A stretch of 64,000 nucleotides of DNA from Hungatella effluvii (GCF_003201875.1 NZ_QJKD01000011.1:124001-188000), one strand, 5' to 3'. Shown: positions 49,702 to 58,428, counted from the first letter of the stretch. Notes: generated by a model not told the origin, from the letters alone. A program made the numbers and translations.

Positions 49702-50122
49702 GAATGATAACAGAAGTAAAAATCAGCCACGAGTACGGAAATTTCCATCAGAGCCGGCCGGGGAGAAGGGCCCGGGACGTGCATCAAAGGGCGGACGAAA
49801 AAAAGAGGAACTGCTGCGTGAAATGGGAAACCGCCTGAGGCAAATCAGGCTGGAAAAGAACTGGACTCAGGATAAGATGGCGGAATGTCTCGGTATTACG
49901 AAAGCATTCTATGGAAAAATCGAGAGGGGAGAGAGCAGCATTGCCCTGGAAAAACTGGCCCTGTTGAATGAAACCATGGACATTGACTTAAACTATCTGA
50001 TAACCGGGGAGACAATTCCGGTACTTCCGATCAATTTCCAGGATGTTCCCCGCGAGAAACGATACAGCATGGAACAGCTTATCAAGTATGCCGTCAGTCT
50101 GGCATCAGCAAAAGAGGAGTGA
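49700..50122 (+). CDS. XRE family helix-turn-helix regulator
   Basis: A 140-residue regulator with a 45-residue basic, disordered N-terminal tail (NDNRSKNQPRVRKFPSEPAG) and a central HTH_3 domain (LRQIRLEKNWTQDKMAECLG, ITKAFYGKIERGESS). The C-terminal 40 residues have no clear domain. The start is set by the ATG at 49700; AAGGA lies 12 bases upstream, a bit far. Upstream inverted repeats suggest it controls itself. It lies seven bases before the DUF503 gene. Confidence 0.82.
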   Translation: MNDNRSKNQPRVRKFPSEPAGEKGPGRASKGGRKKEELLREMGNRLRQIRLEKNWTQDKMAECLGITKAFYGKIERGESSIALEKLALLNETMDIDLNYLITGETIPVLPINFQDVPREKRYSMEQLIKYAVSLASAKEE

Positions 50123-50129
50123 CAAAGAA

Positions 50130-50411
50130 ATGAGAATTTTATCGTTGACAATCAGACTTCACGCCCCGTGGGTCCATTCTTTAAAGGAGAAGCGGATGGT
50201 GGTGAAGAGTCTGACTGCAAAGCTTCGCAATAAATATAACGTATCCGCAGCAGAGACCGATGAACAGGATATTCACCAGATTATCGTCATCGGAGTGGCC
50301 TCAATTGCCGCAAACCACGCGCAGGCCGACAGTATGGAGGAGGAAATTCTGCATTTTGTGGAGTCGAATACGGAGGCGGAGCTGGTGGAACACGTGAAAG
50401 AAGTATTTTAA
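50130..50411 (+). CDS. DUF503 (YlxP-like) family protein
   Basis: A 93-residue ferredoxin-like-fold protein. MRILSLTIRLHAPWVHSLKE, then KRMVVKSLTAKLRNKYNVSA and ETDEQDIHQ are the conserved blocks. Bacillus YlxP lies in the nusA-infB operon and may act in ribosome maturation. Here it is apart from that operon. GAGGAG lies ten bases before the ATG. Confidence 0.88.
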   Translation: MRILSLTIRLHAPWVHSLKEKRMVVKSLTAKLRNKYNVSAAETDEQDIHQIIVIGVASIAANHAQADSMEEEILHFVESNTEAELVEHVKEVF

Positions 50412-50445
50412 AGGCAGGGATAAAAAATGGCTTTGTAAAAGAAAC

Positions 50446-50500
50446 TTGACAGAAGTGGAAAAAAGGAATATAGTTACTATACTGTAAAGTTACTTAACAA
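50446..50500 (+). promoter_or_regulatory. marR promoter with operator shared downstream of the gene
   Basis: TTGACA (50446-50451), 17 bases, TATAGT (50469-50474). The 23-base TATACTGTAAA-GT-TACTTAACAA (50478-50500) covers the start point. Its inverted copy (21 of 23 bases equal) is at 51004-51026 beyond the marR gene. Confidence 0.75.
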
Positions 50501-50516
50501 GAGCGGAGGCAGCTAC

Positions 50517-50972
50517 ATGAACGATTATTCACAGATGACGGTACTTATGGAACGTATCATTCATAAATACAATCAGTGGGAGAACAGAAAACGCACGTAT
50601 GGCACAAAGATGCTGCTGACCCGATCAGAGATTCACACGATCGCGGCCGTGGGAGACAATCCGGGAATCAATATCACTGCTCTGGCCTCTGCGCTGGGAG
50701 TTACGAAAGCTGCTGCCTCGCAGATGATATATAAACTTGTGGATAAAGGCGTCGTGGAGAAGGCGGTATCCCCCTATTCGGACACGGAGGTGGTCTTAAA
50801 CCTGACGGAGGAAGGGCAGAAGAATTATATCGCCCACAGGGATATCCACACCCGCTCGGATGAAGAATCTCTCCGGCTGATTCAGGAGATGCCGGAGCCG
50901 TTCTGCAGAGAGATGATTCAGTTCCTGACCGCGTTTGAAGAAATTATGGATAAGAGATTAAAAGAAGAATAG
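50517..50972 (+). CDS. MarR family transcriptional regulator
   Basis: A 151-residue winged-helix regulator. The DNA-binding part has RSEIHTIAAVGDNPGINITA, LASALGVTKAAASQMIYKLV and the wing EKAVSPYSDTEVVLNLTEEG. N- and C-terminal helices form the dimer. MarR proteins respond to phenolic or other small ligands. Matching operators on both sides of the gene suggest it controls itself and the hydrolase gene that follows. GGAGGC precedes the ATG. Confidence 0.9.
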   Translation: MNDYSQMTVLMERIIHKYNQWENRKRTYGTKMLLTRSEIHTIAAVGDNPGINITALASALGVTKAAASQMIYKLVDKGVVEKAVSPYSDTEVVLNLTEEGQKNYIAHRDIHTRSDEESLRLIQEMPEPFCREMIQFLTAFEEIMDKRLKEE

Positions 50973-51003
50973 GCTGTCGCTGGCAGCATTTCTTTTTCTT
51001 ACA

Positions 51004-51108
51004 TTGTTAAGTATATTTACAGTATATTATATTTACAGTATATCATATTAACGGTGCGTTATATTAACAGCACATTACATTAACAGCGTACCACATTAAT
51101 AGAGAAGC
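51004..51108. repeat. Inverted operator copy and six tandem 16-bp repeats
   Basis: Six exact-period 16-base units run from 51013 to 51108: ATATTTACAGTATATT, ATATTTACAGTATATC, ATATTAACGGTGCGTT, ATATTAACAGCACATT, ACATTAACAGCGTACC, ACATTAATAGAGAAGC. The consensus is AYATTWACAG plus a variable half. The first overlaps the inverted copy of the marR operator (51004-51026). The array ends just before the hydrolase ribosome site. Confidence 0.8.
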
Positions 51109-51122
51109 ATAAGGAGGAAATC

Positions 51123-51914
51123 ATGATGCAGGAATATCGCACGAAGGAACTTTACGGAGATTTTTATGAGAATGAAGGAAAACCGCTGGTGGTAATCATA
51201 GGCGGCAGCAGGCCGGGACTTCCGGCGCCTTTGAACCAAGATTTTTTAGAACGATTAAAGAAAGATTTTCAGGTTCTGCTGCTGGCGTACTTCGGCGCCG
51301 GTGATCTTCCGGAGAGTCTTGAGCGCCTGCCGCTGGAATACTTTGTAAATGCGGTATCCGCCGTAAAACAGGAGTATGGCATCGACGACAAAGAGGTGAT
51401 TGTAATCGGCCAGTCGAAGGGAGGGGAAGCCGCGCTGCTGCTGACAAACTATATGAGATCGGCCGTGACAATCGCGCTGGTTCCTTCCTGCTATGCGTTC
51501 CAGGGACTGCCCGCGGAATTCACCCTGGAGAGCTTTACAAACAGGAAGTCCTCCTGGTCCTTTCAGGGAAAAGAACTGCCCTATATCAAATTCTATTTTG
51601 ACCGGGAAATTGTAAAGGAGATTATGGATGGAAATTACTGTACGTGTTATGAAGCATCGATAGAGAAGAACGGGAATGAAGATGCGCTCATCCGCGTTGA
51701 CGGATACACCGGGAAAATACTTCTGATTTCTGAGGAAAACGACAGGTACTGGCCGAGCCGGGCGATGAGTGAGCAGCTGGTTAAGAGAAGCGGAAACAGA
51801 GAAAATATGAGACATATATCCATGAAGCTGGACGGCCATTATCTCATGAATTATGAGGAGTCAGCCGGGGAAATCGTGAAGTACCTGGAAGAGTATCTGG
51901 CCGGTAAAAGGTGA
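51123..51914 (+). CDS. Alpha/beta hydrolase (acyl-CoA thioester hydrolase/BAAT C-terminal type)
   Basis: A 263-residue hydrolase. LVVIIGGSRPG opens the fold, the nucleophile elbow is VIGQSKGGEAAL (Ser in GQSKGG), the acid is probably Asp in SEENDRYWPS and the His in LDGHYLMN. The GxSKGG elbow recalls the BAAT/acyl-CoA thioesterase C-terminal domain, which acts on bile-acid or fatty acyl thioesters. Substrate unknown. It lies behind the 16-base repeat array and a MarR regulator, which may respond to its substrate. Confidence 0.8.
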   Translation: MMQEYRTKELYGDFYENEGKPLVVIIGGSRPGLPAPLNQDFLERLKKDFQVLLLAYFGAGDLPESLERLPLEYFVNAVSAVKQEYGIDDKEVIVIGQSKGGEAALLLTNYMRSAVTIALVPSCYAFQGLPAEFTLESFTNRKSSWSFQGKELPYIKFYFDREIVKEIMDGNYCTCYEASIEKNGNEDALIRVDGYTGKILLISEENDRYWPSRAMSEQLVKRSGNRENMRHISMKLDGHYLMNYEESAGEIVKYLEEYLAGKR

Positions 51915-51916
51915 AG

Positions 51917-51952
51917 CTCCCTTAAATTTTGAAAGGGAGAGGCTAAAAAAAA
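51917..51952 (+). terminator. Terminator after the hydrolase gene
   Basis: CTCCCTT (51917-51923) and AAGGGAG (51933-51939), then AGGCT and a run of A; weak T-tract on the plus strand. It separates the hydrolase from the peptide operon. The following AT-rich stretch has TTTACTAAAAAA twice, 18 bases apart. Confidence 0.45.
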
Positions 51953-52013
51953 TCCAGATAATTTACTAAAAAAGTTTATTTACTAAAAAATTTGAATACT
52001 TAAAATTAATGGA

Positions 52014-52123
52014 TTGACAAGAAACGACATTATTGTTATACTAATCCCAACAAATGCAAAGAGGCAGAAAATGGAGTTCATTTTCTGCATTTTTTGTAAA
52101 TATTTGCTTTAGCGAACTAAAGC
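52014..52123 (+). promoter_or_regulatory. Peptide operon promoter with leader hairpins (possible attenuator)
   Basis: TTGACA (52014-52019), 17 bases, TATACT (52037-52042). In the leader, GCAGAAAATG (52064-52073) and CATTTTCTGC (52079-52088) form a perfect stem followed by ATTTTTTG, an intrinsic terminator before the first gene. ACAAATGCA upstream (52050-52058) could pair with TGCATTTTTTGT as an alternative fold. A second hairpin, GCTTTAG-CGAA-CTAAAGC (52106-52123), precedes the ribosome site. Conditional termination is inference. Confidence 0.65.
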
Positions 52124-52145
52124 GAAAGGCATAGGAGGACTCGTT

Positions 52146-53858
52146 ATGAGAAAACGTAGAAGTGTACTTGCAGCAATATTACTGTCCGCGATGGCTCTTA
52201 CAACCGCATGTGGTGGGAGCGGCGGCACGACAGAAACGAGCGGCGGCGGGAACGTTCAGGCTGAAGCAGGATCGGAAGCGGGAAATACGGGGGAGGAAAC
52301 CGTAGTACAGATTGGCCAGACCTCAGAGGTAGCCAACTTAAACCCGACGATTCAGCCGAGAACACCGGACAGCAACGTGCAGTGTATGATCTTTAACTAT
52401 CTGGTTATTCCGGACGAAGAACTGAACTACGTGGGGGATTTGGCAGAAGGATGGGATGTATCGGACGACGGCAGGACGTATACCTTCCATTTAAGAGACG
52501 GCGTAAAGTGGCATGACGGAGAACCATTTACCTCCGCCGACGTCGCATTTACATTAACCTCTCTGGCGGCGCCGACCTACAAGGGAGGCGCGGACAGCCG
52601 TATCGTCTCCATCGTCGGAGCCAAAGCGTACCAGGAAGGAAGCGCAGACAGCGTATCCGGCATTACCACACCGGATGATAAGACGGTTGTCGTGGAGCTG
52701 GAAGAGGCGAATGCCGCGTTTATCGGCAACATGTATACCTGTATTCTTCCGAAGCACATTCTGGAGAATGTGGATCCAGGCACATGGGATACCGACGATT
52801 TTAACCGTCATCCCATCGGAACCGGCAAGTATAAATTCGTTGAGTGGAAGTCGGGCCAGTACATCGAACTGGAGAAGAACGAAGATTACTTCGGCACAAA
52901 GCCAAGCATTGACCGCGTCTATGTGAAGTTCGGCGACGAGACAACACTGACCGCTTCCTTAATCAATGGCGAGCTGGACGTTCTGTATGGCTTAAGCGCT
53001 TCTGAGATTGAGACCGTAGAGGCCATGGGCGGCGTCAGAGTGGAAGCATATGATATGTTAAGCGTATACTATATCGGCTTAAACCAGTTAAATGAGGACT
53101 TAAGTGATTTAAAGGTACGCCAGGCACTGGCTTACGGTATTGACAAAGATAAGATTGTAGCGACGATTTATGGAGAGACCGGTTACGTTCAGGACAGCAT
53201 TTTCCCGAGCAACCACTGGACCTACAGCGACGATGTAACGAAGTACCCGTACGATCCGGCGAAGGCAAAATCTCTTCTGGAAGAGGCTGGATATACCATG
53301 AATGCATCGACCGGATTCTACGAGAAGAACGGCAAGGCGCTTCATCTTACCTATGACCTCGTAACAAGCACAGACGGCAATTCTGTAGCTCAGCTGATCC
53401 AGCAGCAATGGAAGGAGATCGGCGTGGAGATGGAGATCATCGAGCAGGATTTCTCCACACTGGCTTACACGAAGCTGTTCCCATCCGATGATAACGGCAG
53501 CCCGCGCCGTGTAACGGCGGACGATTTCGCCTGCTACACCTTAGGCTTCGGCATGGAGGCCGATCCGGACGAGTACAGAATGTACTTAACCACAGCAGAC
53601 GCACCGGGTACCTGGAATTTCGTTACATACAGCAACTCCAAGGTGGATGAATTATTTGAGAAGCAGCTTTACTCCACAAAACCGGAGGAGAGAGCGGCCT
53701 GCTACCATGAGATCGGCAAGCTGATTTCCGAAGATGTTCCGTGGATTCCGTTATATGGTAAAAAGAGCCTTGCAGGAGTCAGTGAGAAGGTGCAGAATTT
53801 CGCAGCAGACTTCCGCGGGATTACATTCCAGATTGAAAAATGGAACGTTGCTCAATAA
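52146..53858 (+). CDS. Peptide ABC transporter substrate-binding lipoprotein
   Basis: A 570-residue SBP_bac_5 family protein. The signal peptide ends in the lipobox LTTAC (Cys near residue 22). The two-lobed fold shows DGRTYTFHLRDGVKWHDGEP, the family signature near the N-terminus, and LKVRQALAYGIDKDKIVATI in the second lobe. The ligand class is dipeptides, oligopeptides or nickel chelates; the peptidase neighbours favour short peptides. AGGAGG lies seven bases before the ATG. A strong terminator-like hairpin follows it, which would make its transcript more abundant than the downstream genes. Confidence 0.92.
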   Translation: MRKRRSVLAAILLSAMALTTACGGSGGTTETSGGGNVQAEAGSEAGNTGEETVVQIGQTSEVANLNPTIQPRTPDSNVQCMIFNYLVIPDEELNYVGDLAEGWDVSDDGRTYTFHLRDGVKWHDGEPFTSADVAFTLTSLAAPTYKGGADSRIVSIVGAKAYQEGSADSVSGITTPDDKTVVVELEEANAAFIGNMYTCILPKHILENVDPGTWDTDDFNRHPIGTGKYKFVEWKSGQYIELEKNEDYFGTKPSIDRVYVKFGDETTLTASLINGELDVLYGLSASEIETVEAMGGVRVEAYDMLSVYYIGLNQLNEDLSDLKVRQALAYGIDKDKIVATIYGETGYVQDSIFPSNHWTYSDDVTKYPYDPAKAKSLLEEAGYTMNASTGFYEKNGKALHLTYDLVTSTDGNSVAQLIQQQWKEIGVEMEIIEQDFSTLAYTKLFPSDDNGSPRRVTADDFACYTLGFGMEADPDEYRMYLTTADAPGTWNFVTYSNSKVDELFEKQLYSTKPEERAACYHEIGKLISEDVPWIPLYGKKSLAGVSEKVQNFAADFRGITFQIEKWNVAQ

Positions 53859-53861
53859 ATC

Positions 53862-53891
53862 AAACACCCCGCCGCAAGCTGCGGGGTGTTT
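53862..53891 (+). terminator. Hairpin after the binding-protein gene
   Basis: AAACACCCCGC (53862-53872) and GCGGGGTGTTT (53881-53891) are perfect arms, followed by GTCC rather than T. Likely partial terminator or mRNA stabiliser. Confidence 0.75.
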
Positions 53892-53971
53892 GTCCCCGCG
53901 GGCAGCAGCCAAATGGACATGCCAGCATGCCCACCTGGCTCGTTGCTTTCGCGAGAATAAATGAATGAGGT

Positions 53972-54004
53972 AAATGGCCCAAAGCATATTGTTTTGGGCC
54001 ATTT
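53972..54004 (+). repeat. Second inverted repeat between the binding protein and the first peptidase
   Basis: AAATGGCCCAAA (53972-53983) and TTTTGGGCCATTT (53992-54004) pair around GCATATTG. It lies seven bases before the peptidase ribosome site. The stretch 53892-53971 between the two hairpins has short GC-rich arms (GGACATGCCAGCATGCCC) and no gene. Confidence 0.7.
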
Positions 54005-54021
54005 CACCAATGGAGAGCCGT

Positions 54022-55410
54022 ATGAAATACGATTATACAGAAGTTTTAAAGGACCTGGTCAGGATCGATACCACCAATCCACCGGGAAATGAAAAAAAGG
54101 CGCTTGATTATATTCAAAAGATTCTTGATCGGGAAGGGATCGATTCGACGATTTACGAGAGCGCTCCCGGCAGGGGCAATCTCCTGGCCTGCCTGCCGGC
54201 CAACGAAGATGCGGCCGATAAAGATGCGTCTGATGAAGGTGCGGCAGACTGCGCGGCGGCCGAACGGCCGCTGATTCTCCTGAGCCATATTGACGTGGTC
54301 CTGGCAAAGGAATCCCAGTGGAAGCATCCTCCCTTTGCTGCGGTGGAGGAGGACGGCTTCATCTATGGGCGCGGCACCGTGGACACGAAGCAGCTGACAG
54401 TCATGGAACTGGCTGCCCTTCTGGCGCTGGCGGAAAATGGAGAGCAAAGGAAACGGGATGTCTTTCTTCTTGTGACCTGTGATGAGGAGAGCGGCAGCGC
54501 GCTCGGACTATCCGCATTTCTCGAGGAAACACTCTCCGCAGGCGGCCGTACCATCACGGGAAAGGAACTCTTTGAAAACAGTGAGGTAATCAGTGAAGGC
54601 GGAGGCTTCCCGATTCTGGTGGGAGACACGGCTTTTTACTTATGTGAGTCGGGGCAGAAGGGATGCGGCACCGTGGAATTTACCGTGGAGGCCAGAAATG
54701 CCAAAGGCCCATTCTTCGGAAGCGGAGACGGGATGGTGAGAGCCATGAAACTGGTGGCCGACATCGGGGCCCTGGAGCTGGAGCAGCGGAAGCTGCCTAC
54801 GGTAGCGCGATTCGAAAAACGGCTTTCCGAATGTGCGGACGGCAATTGCCACGGTGACCCGGGCGCAGAACGCGCGAGTGATCGTTTCAGAGATGCACTG
54901 TCCCCGGTCATGAACAATATTCTGACGGCCATGAACCGGAATACCATGACGGTGACCATGATTCAGGGAAAAAACGTCAATCAGGTAAAAGTGATCTGCG
55001 ACGTGCGGCTTCTGCCTGGTTACGGAACCGCATATCTGAAGGAGGTTACGGACCGCCTGGCGGAAAAATGGGATGCCGAATGCCGGATTCTATCCTTCAG
55101 CGAGGGCTATGAGAGTCAGCCGGAGGGCGGGCTGATCGGATGCCTGGAGGAAGCGACAAAGATGGAGCTGGGAGAAGACGGGGAACGGGCGGAGGTGCTT
55201 CCGTTCATTTCCATGGGATCCAGCGACGGACGTTTTCTGGTTCCCATGAAGGCGAAGGTATACGGCTACAGTCCTGTCCTTTCCTGGGACATGACCTTTG
55301 ATCAGGCCGTTTCCATGGTTCACGGCGTCGATGAAAAGATTCACCGGGAATCGGTGCTGTTCGGATGCCGGGTACTTGAAAACGCGGTCTGCAGGGCGGT
55401 CTGCGGCTGA
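54022..55410 (+). CDS. M20 family metallopeptidase (first)
   Basis: A 462-residue di-zinc peptidase. LLSHIDVVLA supplies the first zinc ligand His-Asp, YGRGTVDTKQ the bridging Asp, DEESG the catalytic and ligand Glu, and SEGGG a further acidic ligand; the lid domain lies about residues 210-340. Relatives include carboxypeptidases, dipeptidases and acetylornithine deacetylase-type enzymes. It has an Ala/Asp-rich insertion (ANEDAADKDASDEGAADCAA) after about residue 60 that the second M20 enzyme lacks. An ATG at 54010 is in frame; I chose 54022, which follows GGAGAG. Confidence 0.88.
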   Translation: MKYDYTEVLKDLVRIDTTNPPGNEKKALDYIQKILDREGIDSTIYESAPGRGNLLACLPANEDAADKDASDEGAADCAAAERPLILLSHIDVVLAKESQWKHPPFAAVEEDGFIYGRGTVDTKQLTVMELAALLALAENGEQRKRDVFLLVTCDEESGSALGLSAFLEETLSAGGRTITGKELFENSEVISEGGGFPILVGDTAFYLCESGQKGCGTVEFTVEARNAKGPFFGSGDGMVRAMKLVADIGALELEQRKLPTVARFEKRLSECADGNCHGDPGAERASDRFRDALSPVMNNILTAMNRNTMTVTMIQGKNVNQVKVICDVRLLPGYGTAYLKEVTDRLAEKWDAECRILSFSEGYESQPEGGLIGCLEEATKMELGEDGERAEVLPFISMGSSDGRFLVPMKAKVYGYSPVLSWDMTFDQAVSMVHGVDEKIHRESVLFGCRVLENAVCRAVCG

Positions 55411-55454
55411 TTTCACCAATGAAAATGAAAGCGAAAAGAAAGAAGGGGAACATT

Positions 55455-56657
55455 ATGGTAGACAGAAAAAATGTAGCGGTTGAAAAGATGGACCGCGCAG
55501 TCCAGATATTAAAAGAAAATCAGATCGATATGTGGATGTTTTATTCCAGACTGAATCAGGATCCGTCACTGGAACTGATGTTCAATACCAATACAAAGAA
55601 CGAGGTCCTGTTCGTGCTGACGGCGGAAGGGGATAAGATGGCGTTTGCGGAAGCGTCCGACGCGGCGGTATATGAAGCGGCCGGGATCTTTACCCGTGTG
55701 AAGACCGTGACACCGGATACGGTAATGAAGGAATTTGCAGCAGTGTGTGACGAAAAGAAGCCCAATCGGATCGCGGTCAACGATTCCACCGAGGATTCCC
55801 GCTGCGACGGCCTTGGACTGGGACTCTATAAAAAAGTATGCGGGGCTCTGGGTGAGGAACGCATGAAAGCGTTAAAGACCGGAAGCTACCGGATGCTGGA
55901 AGAACTCCGTGCGGTAAAGACACCCAGCGAGATTGCCATCATGGAAGAGTGCAGCCGCTTAACGACCGATATTTACGACGCACTTTTTGCGCGCCTCCAT
56001 GTTGGACTCAGTGAAATCGATGTGGGAGATATTATGATGGAAGAGTGCGCAAAGCGGAACGTCATCACGGCCTTTGGAAATCCGCCGGAATATCCGCTGG
56101 TTCTTCTCGTCAAGGGCGGTATGTCCCACAGGAAGCCGAACGCGAAGAATATCTGCCTTCCGGGTGATATGCTGGTCATCGATTTCAGCATCCGATTTAA
56201 CGGCTATACCTCCGACATCGCGCGTACCATGTATTTCTTAAAACCAGGTGAGGAGCATGCGCCGAAAGAGGTTACTGACTGCGCAAACGGGGCAATCCGT
56301 GCGGTTGGTGAGGTCATGAAGGTGATCAAACCGGGTATGAAGGGCTACGAGGTGGATGCAGTCGGAAGACAGTCCATTCTGGACAGCGGTTATCCCAATA
56401 TCCCACACTCCGTAGGCCATCAGGTAGGCCTGGAAGTGCACGACGGCGGAACAACCCTCGGGCCAAACAGGGCCAGGTTAAGCTGCCAGGGCGTCTTGAG
56501 AAAGAATGAGATCTACGCGCTGGAACCGACCGTACTTCAGCCGGATGGACTTCCCTGTGCGATCATCGAGGACGACGTAATTCTGACCGATGATGGATGC
56601 AGACTGATCAGCAAACGCCAGACAGCGTTGATCGAGATCCCATACAGAGAGGCTTAA
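55455..56657 (+). CDS. M24 family aminopeptidase P-like (Xaa-Pro) metallopeptidase (first)
   Basis: A 400-residue pita-bread metallopeptidase. Residues 1-150 are a creatinase N-terminal domain. The catalytic domain has the metal ligands Asp in MLVIDFSIRFNGYTSDIART, His in PHSVGHQVGLEVHDGG, and Glu in IYALEPT and AIIEDDVI. Aminopeptidase P releases residues before proline. The ATG at 55455 follows AGGGG; upstream Lys-rich codons are unlikely to be translated. It is followed three bases later by the second M20 gene. Confidence 0.88.
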   Translation: MVDRKNVAVEKMDRAVQILKENQIDMWMFYSRLNQDPSLELMFNTNTKNEVLFVLTAEGDKMAFAEASDAAVYEAAGIFTRVKTVTPDTVMKEFAAVCDEKKPNRIAVNDSTEDSRCDGLGLGLYKKVCGALGEERMKALKTGSYRMLEELRAVKTPSEIAIMEECSRLTTDIYDALFARLHVGLSEIDVGDIMMEECAKRNVITAFGNPPEYPLVLLVKGGMSHRKPNAKNICLPGDMLVIDFSIRFNGYTSDIARTMYFLKPGEEHAPKEVTDCANGAIRAVGEVMKVIKPGMKGYEVDAVGRQSILDSGYPNIPHSVGHQVGLEVHDGGTTLGPNRARLSCQGVLRKNEIYALEPTVLQPDGLPCAIIEDDVILTDDGCRLISKRQTALIEIPYREA

Positions 56658-56660
56658 TTC

Positions 56661-57923
56661 ATGGAAAATGTGAAAGAGACACTGATTCATCTCATTTCAA
56701 TTCCCTCGGTAACTGCATCTCCCTCCGAGAAGGAGGCCGTCATGTTCCTCGAACAGATATTAAAGGAGGAGGGGATCGAGACAGAGCGGATCTTTAAAGA
56801 TCCGGAGCGGTTAAACCTCCTCGCCCATTTACCAGCCAAACAGCCGGAGGAAGGCCCCCTCGTGCTGATTTCCCACGTGGATGTGGTGGACGGCGATTCT
56901 GACAAATGGAACTGGCCGGTCTTCGGCGGAGTGGAAGAAGGGGGCAGAATCTACGGAAGGGGAACTCTGGATACAAAGCATTTAACCGTCATGGAGCTGA
57001 ATGCATTTCTGAACCTGAAGCGGTCGGGAAGGAAGCTGAGACGCGACGTCTGGTTCCTGGCTACCATCGATGAGGAAGCGGGAAGTAAATTCGGTATGGA
57101 GTACGTGAAAGAGGCCAGGCCGGAGCTGTTTCAGAATGCCATGGTAATCAATGAAGGAGGCGGATTTCCCCTCCGGATTAACGGAAATGACTACCTGATG
57201 CTGACTGTGGGAGAAAAGGCTGTCTGCCGGGTAAAGCTTACGGCCTCGGGCCGCGGCGGCCATGCCAGTGCGCCCGGTGACGATCAGGCCATCTTAAAGC
57301 TGGCAGCCGTGCTGGAAGAGATTTTTGGAGCGGAGGATGAGCTGTGTTTCGGAAGCCACGCAACACAGGAAGCCATGGCCCGGATTCTGGGCGGCCGCAC
57401 CTGTGACAATCCGGTGGCGGCCGATATCTTCGGATACGCGGGACAGAATACCATCGGCCTCCGGGATTACCAGATCGGAGACCGGAGCAATGTGATTCCG
57501 GCCGCGGCGGAAGTGGTTCTGGAGTTTAAAGTGCTTCCGGGCACGAGGGAAGAGGAGATCGAGGCGTTTGTAAAACGCCATGTGAAGGCCGGTGTGCAGT
57601 ATGAGATCCTGAGCTTTGAGAGGGGATTTGAAAGCAATTTCGACAATTCCGCCTTGAAAAGCCTGATCGGGGATTTGAGGACGATCAGCAGGGAGGAGGG
57701 CTTCTCCTGCGAGGTTCTTCCCATGCTTGCGCTGGGACGCACGGATGGCCGCTTCTTCGGTTCGGAAGGCAGTATGGTTTACGGATGCTCCCCCCTGTTA
57801 ATGGATGATTCCTTCGACGCAGTGCTTCCGAAGGTTCACGGAAATGACGAGAGTATATCCACGGAATCCTATCTCTTCGGATGCAGGGTGTTGGACCGCT
57901 TAATTGAGAAAAACTGTTTGTGA
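56661..57923 (+). CDS. M20 family metallopeptidase (second)
   Basis: A 420-residue paralogue of the first M20 enzyme with LISHVDVVDGD, YGRGTLDTKH, DEEAGSKFG and NEGGGFPL. The lid has ASGRGGHASAPGDDQA, where the conserved Gly-His faces the active site of the dimer partner. The two M20 genes are clearly diverged (one lacks the Ala/Asp insertion), suggesting different peptide preferences. Three bases separate it from the M24 gene. Confidence 0.9.
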   Translation: MENVKETLIHLISIPSVTASPSEKEAVMFLEQILKEEGIETERIFKDPERLNLLAHLPAKQPEEGPLVLISHVDVVDGDSDKWNWPVFGGVEEGGRIYGRGTLDTKHLTVMELNAFLNLKRSGRKLRRDVWFLATIDEEAGSKFGMEYVKEARPELFQNAMVINEGGGFPLRINGNDYLMLTVGEKAVCRVKLTASGRGGHASAPGDDQAILKLAAVLEEIFGAEDELCFGSHATQEAMARILGGRTCDNPVAADIFGYAGQNTIGLRDYQIGDRSNVIPAAAEVVLEFKVLPGTREEEIEAFVKRHVKAGVQYEILSFERGFESNFDNSALKSLIGDLRTISREEGFSCEVLPMLALGRTDGRFFGSEGSMVYGCSPLLMDDSFDAVLPKVHGNDESISTESYLFGCRVLDRLIEKNCL

Positions 57924-57966
57924 GCCGCAAAAGAGCGGCCTGCTATTACATAGTATGGAGGAAAAT

Positions 57967-58428
57967 ATGAAAAACTTTGAATTTCATAATCGTGTGATCC
58001 ACGACGTGACTGAGAAACTGAAAGAACTGGACATAGACTTATTTTTAATCATTACCAGCGAGGGAAGCGATAAGATGACCCGGTTCATTCCCGGAGTCGA
58101 TACCGTGGGTTCCGGAGCGTTCTTCTTTACAAAGGAAGGAAAACGCTACGGAGTGGCGTCTTCCATAGACGCTCAGGACGTAGAGGAATCCGGCCTGTTC
58201 GACGAGGTGATCCGCTATCAGGACTACGACAGCACGGTTGCCGGACTGCTGAAAAAGCTGAATCCGAAGCGGGTAGCCCTTGATTTTTCCGAGACGGATG
58301 CGGAATGCGACGGACTGACACTGGGGCGGTACGAGTATTATAAGGCTCATATCAAGGGACAGCTGGAGTTTTTGGAGGTCAGCTCTGATTTGTTTATTCC
58401 ACAGGTTAAGGCTGTAAATCACCAATAA
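57967..58428 (+). CDS. Orphan creatinase/aminopeptidase N-terminal domain (truncated M24)
   Basis: A 153-residue protein equal to the N-terminal domain of an M24 enzyme: LKELDIDLFLIITSEGSDKM, GSGAFFFTKEGKRYGVAS, KLNPKRVALDFSETDAEC and a final LFIPQVKAVNHQ. It ends just where the catalytic domain of relatives would begin (the intact neighbour reads LRAVKTPSEIAIMEE). The catalytic domain is absent, and I see no remnant after the stop. It has a good ribosome site (TGGAGG) and lies 16 bases before a permease gene. It is either a deletion product kept by chance or a substrate-binding or regulatory subunit. Confidence 0.75.
   Translation: MKNFEFHNRVIHDVTEKLKELDIDLFLIITSEGSDKMTRFIPGVDTVGSGAFFFTKEGKRYGVASSIDAQDVEESGLFDEVIRYQDYDSTVAGLLKKLNPKRVALDFSETDAECDGLTLGRYEYYKAHIKGQLEFLEVSSDLFIPQVKAVNHQ

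Noticed and set aside
53892..53971. Possible small RNA between the two hairpins after the binding-protein gene
   Set aside because: Short GC-rich arms are present but no promoter or conserved pattern; more likely processed operon spacer.
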